From contig NZ_PPFB01000001.1 of assembly GCF_002899455.1 (NCBI RefSeq), forward strand, positions 6,890,501 through 6,954,500: 64,000 nucleotides of DNA. The letters are read 5' to 3'. This DNA is from Streptomyces sp. DH-12. Its GTDB lineage: Bacteria; Actinomycetota; Actinomycetes; Streptomycetales; Streptomycetaceae. Below the pieces are notes generated by a model. That model had not been told where the DNA came from, ran no database searches, and worked only from the letters and a program-made list of their open reading frames with translations. The translations under genes were made by a program, and so were the position numbers. This document shows, one piece after another, positions 55,438 to 63,043 of the stretch (its first letter is position 1; each line of letters starts with the position of its first letter).

Positions 55438-55668
55438 GGGGTGCGCCGGCTCCGTAGCGTGAGGGATCGTGAAGGATCGCGGTCAAGGGCGAGCAAAATC
55501 TAGCGCACTCCCGATCCGGCCGGTCCGCGTCCCCGGCGTCCGCACCGACCCGCCCACGCGCGAACGAACTCGAGGAAACCCCGGGGTGTACCGCGACGCG
55601 GTGTCATGCCCGGGCGCTTCCGGGGCATCCGATGTCCATCGGACCGACGGACCGTAAGGGAGACGAGC

Positions 55669-56025
55669 ATGAGCAGGGGCAGCCGGGTTCTCACCGTCAT
55701 GTACATCGCCGTCGCCCTCTGGCTCGCCTTCTGCACCGTGCGCACCTGGGGGGCGGTGCCCGCGTGGACCACCCTCGCCATGGCCGTCGCCTCCCTCGCC
55801 CCCGTCCTGGGCGTGGTCCGCGAGACCGTCATCGCCGACGAACGGCGGGCCGTCGCCGCCCTGCGCGAGCGCGAGGGCCGCCGGGCGGCCTGGCGCGACG
55901 CGGCGGCCGCGGCGGTCGCCCGGGCCGAGGTGGAGGCGGCGTGCTGCGAACGCTGGTGGACGTCGTGCGCGACCGAGCACGACCCCAACTGCGCCCACCG
56001 CACGTCCTGGGGCACCACTGCCTGA
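55669..56025 (+). CDS. Small membrane protein with Cys-containing cytoplasmic tail
   Basis: A 118-residue protein with two predicted transmembrane helices (about 7-24 and 31-50), then a charged Ala/Arg-rich helix and a tail containing EAACCERWWTSCATEHDPNC (four Cys and one His), which could bind a metal or form disulfides. I recognise no family. GGGAGACGAG precedes the ATG. Confidence 0.6.
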   Translation: MSRGSRVLTVMYIAVALWLAFCTVRTWGAVPAWTTLAMAVASLAPVLGVVRETVIADERRAVAALREREGRRAAWRDAAAAAVARAEVEAACCERWWTSCATEHDPNCAHRTSWGTTA

Positions 56026-56064
56026 CCCCCCGGCCCCCTGAGCAGATGGGGCGCGTCGTGAATT

Positions 56065-56089
56065 CCTGATCCGCATCAGGAGGTTGACG
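56065..56089 (+). promoter_or_regulatory. Inverted repeat adjoining a TTGACG -35-like element
   Basis: CCTGAT-CCGC-ATCAGG (56065-56080) is a perfect 6-bp inverted repeat, followed four bases later by TTGACG (56084-56089), a typical -35 hexamer. A clear -10 is not evident. It could be an operator-promoter for the downstream membrane protein gene. Confidence 0.35.
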
Positions 56090-56111
56090 GCTTCAGGGCA
56101 GGCTGGTCACC

Positions 56112-56216
56112 ATGGCCCGCGACGTCGTCGACCCGCAGGCCGGCACGTGCCCGGACGTGACCGGCGACAACTCCGCGCACCGCGAACCAGGAGGGGACGG
56201 TGGGCTGACCCCGTGA
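56112..56216 (+). CDS. Possible 34-aa leader ORF
   Basis: A short frame (MARDVVDPQAGTCPDVTG at its start) ends in a GTGA overlap with the next gene's GTG. The strong AGGAGGGG at 56189-56196 lies inside it, at 16 bases from the downstream GTG, so coupling could explain that gene's poor ribosome spacing. No strong ribosome site precedes the leader itself. Confidence 0.3.
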   Translation: MARDVVDPQAGTCPDVTGDNSAHREPGGDGGLTP

Positions 56217-56641
56217 CCCTGCCCCGCTCGCCCTCGGGCTGGACCATGGCCGTGTTCGGCGTGCTCGCCGCCGCGCTCGGCGCGGTGGGACTGGTCTCGC
56301 CGGACACCCAGCTGTCGCTCCTGGGCCTGACGGCGCCGGGCGGGCGGGGGAGCGGTGACCACACGTCCGCGTTCGTGACGGCGTCGTCGATGGCGGCGCT
56401 CAACATGGGCGTGTACTACGTCCTGGCCGCGCTCGCGGACTGGCGGGCCTTCTTCCGCTGGACGGTGCCCTTCCGGCTGCTCACCTGCACGGTGTTCGCG
56501 GTCGCCGTGAGCACCGGCAGGGCGCCGGGGGCGTTCATCGGCGTCGCGGTGTGGGAGGGCCTGGGCGCCCTCGCGACGGGCGCGGCCCTCCGGCGGGAAC
56601 GACGGGCCGAGCCCGGCGGGACGCGGCCGACGGGTACGTGA
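56213..56641 (+). CDS. Polytopic membrane protein, hypothetical
   Basis: A 142-residue protein with four predicted membrane segments (GWTMAVFGVLAAALGAVGLV at about 9-28; AALNMGVYYVLAALADW; FRLLTCTVFAVAVSTG; AFIGVAVWEGLGALATGAAL). I recognise no family. The GTG start is poorly placed relative to AGGAGGGG and may depend on translation of the short upstream frame. The gene converges on the M15 peptidase gene, with a hairpin between them. Confidence 0.6.
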   Translation: MTLPRSPSGWTMAVFGVLAAALGAVGLVSPDTQLSLLGLTAPGGRGSGDHTSAFVTASSMAALNMGVYYVLAALADWRAFFRWTVPFRLLTCTVFAVAVSTGRAPGAFIGVAVWEGLGALATGAALRRERRAEPGGTRPTGT

Positions 56642-56645
56642 GAGT

Positions 56646-56673
56646 GAGGGGGGTCCCGGGCGGGACCCCCCTC
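56646..56673. terminator. Bidirectional hairpin between convergent genes
   Basis: GAGGGGGGTCCCG (56646-56658) pairs with CGGGACCCCCCTC (56661-56673), a near-perfect 12-13-bp stem located between the two stop codons. Confidence 0.75.
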
Positions 56674-56700
56674 GGTGCTTCTCGGGCGTGCGCGCGGATC

Positions 56701-57438
56701 TCAGATGCCGCAGGTCGGAGCCGACCAGTAGCGGCTGCCGCGGTGGTCGACGTGCGTGTGGTCGTCGTGGCCCGGGTAGCCGGGGCCGAGGATGCCGTTG
56801 AAGCCGTGGTTGCGGGCCTGCTTGGCCAGGGTGCACAGGGAGTGCGGTCCCGCGCCGAGGTCGGCGGCGTCGCCGTACAGGTGGCGGCTGTTGCTCGCGC
56901 CGCCCACCGCGCTGTTGCAGGACTGGGAGCGGAAACCGCTGGTGACCCGGATCGGCTGGTCGCCGAGCGCGTGCCGCAGCGCCTCCAGCTTCCACATGGT
57001 GCGCAGGGCGTTCGCCTTCGCCGTCGCGGCGCTGACCGCGCCGCCCGACCAGGTCGAGTTGCAGCGGTTCAGCTCGGAGTAGTCGAAGTGGACCGGCGTG
57101 CAGTCGTCGTCCTGGAGGGCGTACAGCTTGCTGAAGGTGGCGGAGCCGGCCACGCCGTCGGCGGCCAGGCCGTAGGCGGACTGGAAGCGCTTGAGCGCGG
57201 CGGCGGTGGCCGGACCGAACTCGCCGTCGACGGCCAGCACGGCGCCGTAGCCGGGGTAGCCGCTCAGCCGGATCTGGAGCTGGGTGACGTCGGCGCCGGA
57301 CGCGCCCTGGGACAGGGTGCGGTTCCAGGTGTAACAGCCGTCGGCGTGCGCGGTCCCGGCGGTGGCCAGGGAACCCGCCGCCAGCCCAGCCATGAGCATG
57401 ACAACAGAGAGGGCGAGTCGCAGTGCGCGTTTCAACAT
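56701..57438 (-). CDS. Secreted D-Ala-D-Ala carboxypeptidase-like M15 peptidase with peptidoglycan-binding domain
   Basis: A 245-residue secreted zinc peptidase. A signal peptide (1-about 32, ending AHA) is followed by a PG_binding_1 domain (about 45-105; LQIRLSGYPGYGAVLAVDG) and a peptidase M15A domain (about 115-240). Zinc ligands are seen in NSRHLYGDAADLG (His and Asp) and HDDHTHVDHRG (His). It resembles the Streptomyces albus G Zn-carboxypeptidase type and would trim stem peptides in the cell wall. Confidence 0.92.
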   Translation of the reverse strand: MLKRALRLALSVVMLMAGLAAGSLATAGTAHADGCYTWNRTLSQGASGADVTQLQIRLSGYPGYGAVLAVDGEFGPATAAALKRFQSAYGLAADGVAGSATFSKLYALQDDDCTPVHFDYSELNRCNSTWSGGAVSAATAKANALRTMWKLEALRHALGDQPIRVTSGFRSQSCNSAVGGASNSRHLYGDAADLGAGPHSLCTLAKQARNHGFNGILGPGYPGHDDHTHVDHRGSRYWSAPTCGI

Positions 57439-57680
57439 GCGGTCTCCGCTTCGGTACGAGAGATCGGGGTGAGCCACGAACCGTGTGACGCGCGTCAACC
57501 ATGGGGCAAACACGCGGCCGAGCGCAAGGTGTCCCTGATCGGAGCACGCCCGCGACACGTGAGCCCTGTACGCGCCCCCGGGCCGCTGCGGAGAATGCGG
57601 TGCCGGTCCTCCCCTCCCCGTGAAGTGCCGTACGTCCCGCCCTGGTTGCACCTTCCGCCGCGGAAAGCAGGTCGATCGCC

Positions 57681-58403
57681 GTGCTGTTGCGTCTGCCCAC
57701 GTCCCTGTCCGAAGCCCAGCGGTGTCTGGCCGAGGGGGCGGTGCCCGTCGGCGGGGCCACGCTCGTGTGGGCCCAGTGGCAGCGCGACGGCTTCCCGGAA
57801 CAGGCGATGTCCCTGCGCCGGCTGCCCGAGGCCACCGTGGTGGACGGCGAGGCCCTGGGCGCCGCCGTGCTGCTGCACCAGATCGACCACCGCGTGCCGG
57901 AGGTGCTGCGTCGCGCGGCCGCCTCCATAGGCACCGGGGCCGTGCGCCGGACGGCCACCGTCGGCGGCAACATCGTGGGCAGCACCCTGCGGTGTCTGCT
58001 GCCCCCGGCGCTGGTCCTGGACGCCCGGGCGACCGTCCTGGACCGGGACGGCACCTACGAGGCGGATCTGGCGGAGGTGGTGGCCAAGCGCCCCCTGATG
58101 CTGGGCATCCGCTGGCGCCGCCCTCTGACCAGCGCCTACTACAAGGCGCCCGGCGACGCGGGCGGGCCGCCGCCCCTGGTCGTCGCCACGGCCGTGCACG
58201 CCGGACAGAACGGTGGGCGGCGGCTGTTCGTCGCCGTGCGGGACGGTGACGAGGTCGTCGGCGAGAGCGTCCCCGCGCCGGCGGACACCGGTCAGGCGCT
58301 CGACGCTCTGGACGGCACGGCCCTGGGCGGTCTGCCCGGTCAGGCGCGGGAGGCGGTGCGGCGCCAGGTGACGGACGTCCTCGGGCGTACCGCCGGCGAC
58401 TGA
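57681..58403 (+). CDS. FAD-binding subunit-like protein of the molybdopterin dehydrogenase family
   Basis: A 240-residue protein of the FAD_binding_5 type (CoxM-like subunit). VPVGGATLVWAQW near residue 20-34 and RRTATVGGNIVGSTLRC at about 89-105 are the two FAD-contacting motifs. These proteins normally pass electrons within xanthine or CO dehydrogenase-type complexes, but no molybdenum-binding or iron-sulfur subunit gene is in the window. It may work with subunits encoded elsewhere or alone. The GTG start has a modest GCAGG upstream. Confidence 0.8.
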   Translation: MLLRLPTSLSEAQRCLAEGAVPVGGATLVWAQWQRDGFPEQAMSLRRLPEATVVDGEALGAAVLLHQIDHRVPEVLRRAAASIGTGAVRRTATVGGNIVGSTLRCLLPPALVLDARATVLDRDGTYEADLAEVVAKRPLMLGIRWRRPLTSAYYKAPGDAGGPPPLVVATAVHAGQNGGRRLFVAVRDGDEVVGESVPAPADTGQALDALDGTALGGLPGQAREAVRRQVTDVLGRTAGD

Positions 58404-58448
58404 GGGGAGCGCGCGGGGCGGCGGACGGCAGGCCCGTCACCCCGCACC

Positions 58449-59927
58449 TCACTCCACGGGCCAGGTGTGCACCGGCGCGTTGAGATGCATGTAGTCGATG
58501 TACTGCTGCGTCATGCGCCGCAGCGCCTCATGACGCCCGCAGTGCGCCGTCGCGTCGATGTGGTGGAACATCTCCTTCTGCCACACGGCGCCGTTGCGCC
58601 CCGTCACACACCGCTGCTCGATGATGCCGAGCAGCGGCTCCCGCCAGGCGTCGTCCATGCCGGACAGCTCCAGACCCCGGTGCGCCAGCGGCAGCAGCCG
58701 CCGCAGGACCAGCTCCGCCGCCGGCACCTCGCCCATGCCCGGCCAGTACAGCCGCGCGTCGATGCCGTAGCGGGCCGCCGTGCGCAGGTTGTCCTCGGCG
58801 GCGGAGAAGGACATCCGCGACCACACCGGCCGATCCTCCTCCACCAGGCCGCGGGTGAGGCCGTAGTAGAAGGCGCCGTTGGCGAGGGTGTCGGCGACGG
58901 TCGGCCCGGCGGGCAGCACCCGGTTCTCCACCCGGACGTGCGGCTTGTCGCGGGAGACGGCGTACACCGGGCGGTTCCAGCGGTAGATGGTGCCGTTGTG
59001 GAGGGTCAGCTCGCCGAGATCCGGGACGTCGCCGCGCAGCAGGGTCTCCGCGGGGTCCTGGTCGTCGCACAGGGGGAGCAGGGCGGGGAAGTAGCGCAGG
59101 TTCTCCTCGAAGAGGTCGAACACGCTGGTGATCCACCGCTCACCGAACCACACGCGGGGCCGCACCCCCTGCACCTTGATCTCCTCGGGGCGGGTGTCGG
59201 TGGCCTGTTCGAACAGCGGGACGCGCGTCTCGTGCCAGAGTTCCTTGCCGAACAGGAAGGGCGAGTTGGCCGCGAGCGCGACCTGCACCCCGGCGATCGC
59301 CTGGGCCGCGTTCCAGTACGACGCGAAGTCCTCCGGGTCGACCTGGAGGTGGAACTGCGTGCTGGTGCAGGCGGCCTCCGGGGTGATGGTGTCCGCGTAG
59401 GTGCGCAGCCGGTCGATGCCGGTCACCTCGATGTGCAGGTCCTCGCCGCGCGCCGCGAAGATCTGGTCGTTGAGCAGCCGGTAGCGCGGGTTCTCCGACA
59501 GGGCGCCCTCCCCGACGTCCTCGTGCCGCAGGGTGGGGAGGATGCCCGTCATGATCAGGTGCGTGCCGACGGAGCGGGCGCGTTGCTCCGCGTGGTTGAG
59601 GGCGGAGCGGATCTCGGACTCCCAGGCGTCGGGACCGCCCTCGGTGAGCTGCCGGGGCGCGATGTTGATCTCGAGGTTGAACCGTCCCAGCTCGGTGTCC
59701 CAGGCCGGGTCCGCGATGGCCTCCAGCACGTCGGTGTTGCGCATGGCGGGCTCGGCGCGGTCGTCGACCAGGTTCAGCTCGATCTCCAGCCCCACCTGGG
59801 GCCGCTCGGCCTCGAAACGCGACTCGCGCAGCATCTGCGCCAGCGCGTCGAGGCACTGCTGCATCTTGATCCGGTAGCGGCGGCGGTCCTCGCGGGTGAA
59901 GGTGAGCGCCGGGACGTCCCGTCCCAT
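58449..59927 (-). CDS. Glutamate-cysteine ligase family (GCS2-type) protein
   Basis: A 492-residue ATP-dependent carboxylate-amine ligase of the GCS2 fold. QVGLEIELNLVDD at about 43-55 is the metal-binding strand, RFNLEINIAPRQLTEGG is at about 79-95, and the region TSTQFHLQVDPEDFASYWNA follows near residue 190. The usual product would be gamma-glutamylcysteine, but in mycothiol-producing actinobacteria this larger group probably links glutamate to another amine. GGAGGGAG precedes the ATG. It is monocistronic by position. Confidence 0.85.
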   Translation of the reverse strand: MGRDVPALTFTREDRRRYRIKMQQCLDALAQMLRESRFEAERPQVGLEIELNLVDDRAEPAMRNTDVLEAIADPAWDTELGRFNLEINIAPRQLTEGGPDAWESEIRSALNHAEQRARSVGTHLIMTGILPTLRHEDVGEGALSENPRYRLLNDQIFAARGEDLHIEVTGIDRLRTYADTITPEAACTSTQFHLQVDPEDFASYWNAAQAIAGVQVALAANSPFLFGKELWHETRVPLFEQATDTRPEEIKVQGVRPRVWFGERWITSVFDLFEENLRYFPALLPLCDDQDPAETLLRGDVPDLGELTLHNGTIYRWNRPVYAVSRDKPHVRVENRVLPAGPTVADTLANGAFYYGLTRGLVEEDRPVWSRMSFSAAEDNLRTAARYGIDARLYWPGMGEVPAAELVLRRLLPLAHRGLELSGMDDAWREPLLGIIEQRCVTGRNGAVWQKEMFHHIDATAHCGRHEALRRMTQQYIDYMHLNAPVHTWPVE

Positions 59928-60205
59928 CGGTCTCCCTCCAGGCTGTTCGTCCGGAACCTGACCACCCCAGCGTCGCACCAGTGGCCGCCCGCGACCACGC
60001 GAGTCCGTCAGCCCGTGGGGCCCTCCGCGAGGAACCGGGGCAAGGCGCAGGAGCGGCCGTCGCTCAGGGCGAGATCCTCGTCCCCCGGGGCGTGCCCCCG
60101 GTGGGGCGTGTGCGGGGTGGACACCGGCGCACCCGGGAGGTCACCGGTGTCCGCCCGTACGGCCGGGGCGGCCGGCCGTACGGGCCGGGCCTGCGGGGAC
60201 GGGGG

Positions 60206-60231
60206 GAATCGGCTCGCCGGGCGGTGGGTAC
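60206..60231 (+). promoter_or_regulatory. Candidate sigma-B-type promoter before the DUF2795 gene
   Basis: GAAT (60206-60209), a 16-nt spacer and GGGTAC (60226-60231) fit the Streptomyces sigma-B consensus GNNT-N14-16-GGGTAC. The ATG of the DUF2795 gene is 55 bp downstream. The rest of the 358-bp gap (59928-60285) shows no gene. Confidence 0.55.
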
Positions 60232-60285
60232 TCGCCCGGTCCCCGCGCGGACACGCCGCGCCGGTAGCACCACGGGAGGCTCGCC

Positions 60286-60480
60286 ATGGCCGACCTCAGC
60301 CCGATCGACCTGCAGAAGGCACTCAAGGGCGCCGACTACCCGGCCGCCAAGGACGATCTCGTCTCGGTGGCGAAGAGCAACGGCGCCGACGACAACCTCG
60401 TGAAGAAGCTGTCGGAGACGGGGACCGAGCGGTTCGACGGTCCGAACGAGGTGCAGAAGGCCGTCTTCGGCAACGAATGA
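60286..60480 (+). CDS. DUF2795 small protein
   Basis: A 64-residue protein with the DUF2795 pattern (SPIDLQKALKGADYPAAKDD, then LVSVAKSNGADDNLVKKLS). It is a small helical fold, frequent as several copies in Streptomyces and thought to be stress-related; its molecular function is unknown. GGGAGG precedes the ATG and a sigma-B-like promoter lies upstream, consistent with osmotic or general stress control. Confidence 0.88.
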   Translation: MADLSPIDLQKALKGADYPAAKDDLVSVAKSNGADDNLVKKLSETGTERFDGPNEVQKAVFGNE

Positions 60481-60557
60481 CCCGCGTGCCGGGGCCGCGG
60501 CCCGCCCCCCCGTGGGCCGGCCCCGGACGCCCGTGACCGACCGAGGACGGTGCACCG

Positions 60558-60971
60558 ATGACCGAGTACGAGCGCTCGCACACCATGCCGGCCCCGCCCG
60601 AGCAGGTCTTCGACCAGGCGGCGGACATCGACCAGATGGGTGACTGGATGCCCGAGGAGCTGCATGTGCGCGCCGAGCGGCTGCCCGCCGTGACCGTGCA
60701 CGAGGACCGCACCGACGAGGACACCTCAGCCCTCCTGCGGGCCCAGCGGGACCAGATGCGCATCGAGTGGGGCACACGGGAACAGGGCGGCTACGCCGGC
60801 TGGCTCCAGGTCGCCGGCATCGACAGCGGAGCCAGCGAGGTGACCGTGCACCTCTCCTTCTTCGAGGACAGCCACGATCCGGGCGAGGAGCAGGTGACCG
60901 GCGCCCTCGACGACAGCCTGCGCAGGCTGGAGCGGAAGGTCCGGCTACGCGTCGACGACGCCGCCGGCTGA
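60558..60971 (+). CDS. SRPBCC-family protein
   Basis: A 137-residue START/SRPBCC-like protein. It opens with [20 protein letters not shown] and [14 protein letters not shown], the usual first strand and helix of the fold, and ends with a long C-terminal helix ([17 protein letters not shown]). It would bind a hydrophobic ligand; neither ligand nor partner is known. It follows the DUF2795 gene by 77 bp. Its last 27 bases overlap the end of the convergent pentapeptide-repeat gene. Confidence 0.82.
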   Translation: MTEYERSHTMPAPPEQVFDQAADIDQMGDWMPEELHVRAERLPAVTVHEDRTDEDTSALLRAQRDQMRIEWGTREQGGYAGWLQVAGIDSGASEVTVHLSFFEDSHDPGEEQVTGALDDSLRRLERKVRLRVDDAAG

Positions 60972-61880
60972 CCCCTCGCGCGCCCAGTGGGCGGGGCGGC
61001 CCAGCGACGGCGGCAGCGTCGTCGCCGCGTCGCCCCGCGCCGCGCTCACTTGCGCCCGGGTGAGGAACAGGGCCCCGGTGAGGTCGGCGCCGGACAGGTC
61101 CGCGCCGCGCAGGTCGGCGCCGATCAGATCCGCCTCGCGCAGGTCCGCCCCGGTGAGGTCGGCGCCGATCAGCAGCGCCCCGCGCAGACTCGCCCCGCGC
61201 AGATCGGCCCCGGAGAGCCGCGCGCCCATCAGGTCGGCGCCGCGGTGGTCCTTCCTGCGGCCCGGCACCCGGGCCCGGGTCAGCTCGCTGGCCCGCAACA
61301 GCAGCGGGTTGACCTCCCCGCGCAGCGCGTTCACGTCGAGCGCGACGACCGACTCGGCGGTGCCCCGGGTCAGCTCCTCGATCCGCGCCAGCGCCCGGCC
61401 GAGCTCCCGGTGCACGGGACGGGCCGCCGGAAGACCCAGCGCCTCGGCGGTGTACGCGAGCAGTTCGTGCAGCTGCCGCATGACGGGGAACACCGCGAAC
61501 ATCGCGGGAGCCGACCCGGGGTCCCGCCGCCAGTCGGCGCCGCCGAAGGTGACCTGCGAGACCTTCTGCCCGGCGCCGAAGCAGTCGAAGACCGTGCAGC
61601 CCTGATAGCCCTCGTCGCGCAGCCGGGCGTGGATGCCGCAGCCGAAGTCGTCACGCAGATGACCGCAGGGCCGCCCGGCGGGCTTGTCCTCGGCGAAGTC
61701 GGCGGAGCGGGCGAACGGCAGGGCCACGCAGCACAGGCCGAAGCAGGCCGAGCAGTCGGCGCGCAGCTCCTCGCTCCTCACGACGGCCGGCTCCCGCTCC
61801 GGGCGGGGCGCCGTCCGTGCGGGCCGCCGGGGCCGTCCGCCGCCGTGCGCGGACGAGCGGGTTCCGTGCTGTGGCGACAC
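60945..61880 (-). CDS. Cys-rich protein with C-terminal pentapeptide repeats
   Basis: A 311-residue protein. Residues about 40-105 carry a cysteine cluster ([45 protein letters not shown]) like iron-sulfur or zinc-binding YkgJ-type domains. A helical middle (about 120-215) follows, and about 12 pentapeptide repeats (about 222-283; [20 protein letters not shown]) form a right-handed quadrilateral beta-helix. The GTG at 61880 has AGGAG eight bases upstream. The combination is known in Streptomyces genomes but its function is not. Confidence 0.8.
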   Translation of the reverse strand: MSPQHGTRSSAHGGGRPRRPARTAPRPEREPAVVRSEELRADCSACFGLCCVALPFARSADFAEDKPAGRPCGHLRDDFGCGIHARLRDEGYQGCTVFDCFGAGQKVSQVTFGGADWRRDPGSAPAMFAVFPVMRQLHELLAYTAEALGLPAARPVHRELGRALARIEELTRGTAESVVALDVNALRGEVNPLLLRASELTRARVPGRRKDHRGADLMGARLSGADLRGASLRGALLIGADLTGADLREADLIGADLRGADLSGADLTGALFLTRAQVSAARGDAATTLPPSLGRPAHWAREGSAGGVVDA

Positions 61881-62014
61881 CGTGAACGCTCCTGGGCCGA
61901 CGACGGGCGCCCCCTGCCGGGGCGCCCCGTGAACGCCGCCCATTCTCGCAGACGACGTGATCGTCCCCCGCCTCCGCTCGCCCACGTCGCACAGGGGAGC
62001 GAGGAGCGGGGACC

Positions 62015-62195
62015 ATGACCGGGACCGGGGGAGCCCGCGTGCTCGTGACCGGCGGCCGGCGCGGTCCGGCGAGGCCTTCGCCACCGCGCCGCTGGAGGCC
62101 GACGCCGAGACGGCGTACGCCGCCGCGCTCGGCCCGCGCGGTGTGCGGACCGCCTCTCGGGACGGCCGGCCCACCCCGGGCTTCCCTGCGGGCGC
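62015..62195 (+). pseudogene. N-terminal remnant of a short-chain dehydrogenase
   Basis: ATG 62015 opens a frame with [11 protein letters not shown], the SDR nucleotide-binding strand. Near 62075 the continuation is found in another frame: [20 protein letters not shown], then [13 protein letters not shown], as expected for an SDR. After about 60 residues the similarity stops. It is a frameshifted and truncated gene. The rest of the 61881-62251 gap holds nothing else that I can identify. Confidence 0.5.
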
Positions 62196-62251
62196 CCACG
62201 GTCCCGGCGGCACTCACCGCAGTGGGTGCCGCCGTCCGGTGTCTTACCGGG

Positions 62252-63043
62252 TCAGCGGGCGGTGCCCGAGGCGCGCTGCCCGGTGAGGACCGCCGTCAGC
62301 AGTTCCGGGTCGAACAGCGAGACGTCGGCGAGCCGGGTCGGGGCGGTGAGGGAGTCGAGCATCGCCTTGGTGACCCGCACCGCCGACGCCGGCCGCCGCA
62401 GCACGGGCTTCGCCCACGCCATGACCGCGTCGTCGAGCGCGTCCGCCTGCACCACCTTGTGCAGCACCGACAGGCCCAGGGCCTCCTGGGCGTCGAAGAC
62501 CCGCGCGGTGAGGATCAGCTCCCGCACCCGCGCCACGCCCACCTCGCTGATCAGCCGGGGGAGCAGCCCGCCCCACGCGGGCGGCACGCCCAGGGCCAGC
62601 TCGGGCAGCCGGAAGGTGGCCGTGTCCACGCCCACCCGCAGGTCGCAGGCGAGCAGCAGACCCACGCCCGCGCCGACCGCCCGGCCCTGGACGCGGGCGA
62701 TGGTGACGGCGGGGTTGGCGGTGAGGGCCTCGCACACCCGCAGCGCCTTCCTGCCGGAGACGCGGATGCCGTCACCGGTGGGATCGGCGTCCAGGTGCTG
62801 CGGGAACTCGCGCCGGTCGCCGCCGAGGCAGAACGCGTCGCCCGCCGCGGACAGCACCAGGACCCGCACGTCCGGGTCCTGGTGGTCGAGGACGGTCAGG
62901 AGGTCGTCGAGCATGGCGTCGCCGACCGCGTTCCCCTCCTCGGGGAGGTTGAGTTCGACCGTGAGCAGAGGCCCCTGCCGGTAGGTGCGCACGGTCTTGA
63001 GTATCTGTTCGGCGGGGAGTCCGGCGAGGGGCGATGCGGTCAT
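62252..63043 (-). CDS. Enoyl-CoA hydratase/isomerase family protein
   Basis: A 263-residue crotonase-fold protein. The oxyanion-hole segments are AAGDAFCLGGDRREF (about 66-80) and QGRAVGAGVGLLLACDLRVG (about 117-136). At the positions of the two catalytic Glu of classical hydratases (about 127 and 147) the sequence shows Leu/Leu-Ala and RLPELALGVPPAWGG, so only the second Glu is clear; a hydratase call is not secure. It starts inside the P450 stop codon (ATGA), indicating one pathway. Confidence 0.83.
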   Translation of the reverse strand: MTASPLAGLPAEQILKTVRTYRQGPLLTVELNLPEEGNAVGDAMLDDLLTVLDHQDPDVRVLVLSAAGDAFCLGGDRREFPQHLDADPTGDGIRVSGRKALRVCEALTANPAVTIARVQGRAVGAGVGLLLACDLRVGVDTATFRLPELALGVPPAWGGLLPRLISEVGVARVRELILTARVFDAQEALGLSVLHKVVQADALDDAVMAWAKPVLRRPASAVRVTKAMLDSLTAPTRLADVSLFDPELLTAVLTGQRASGTAR

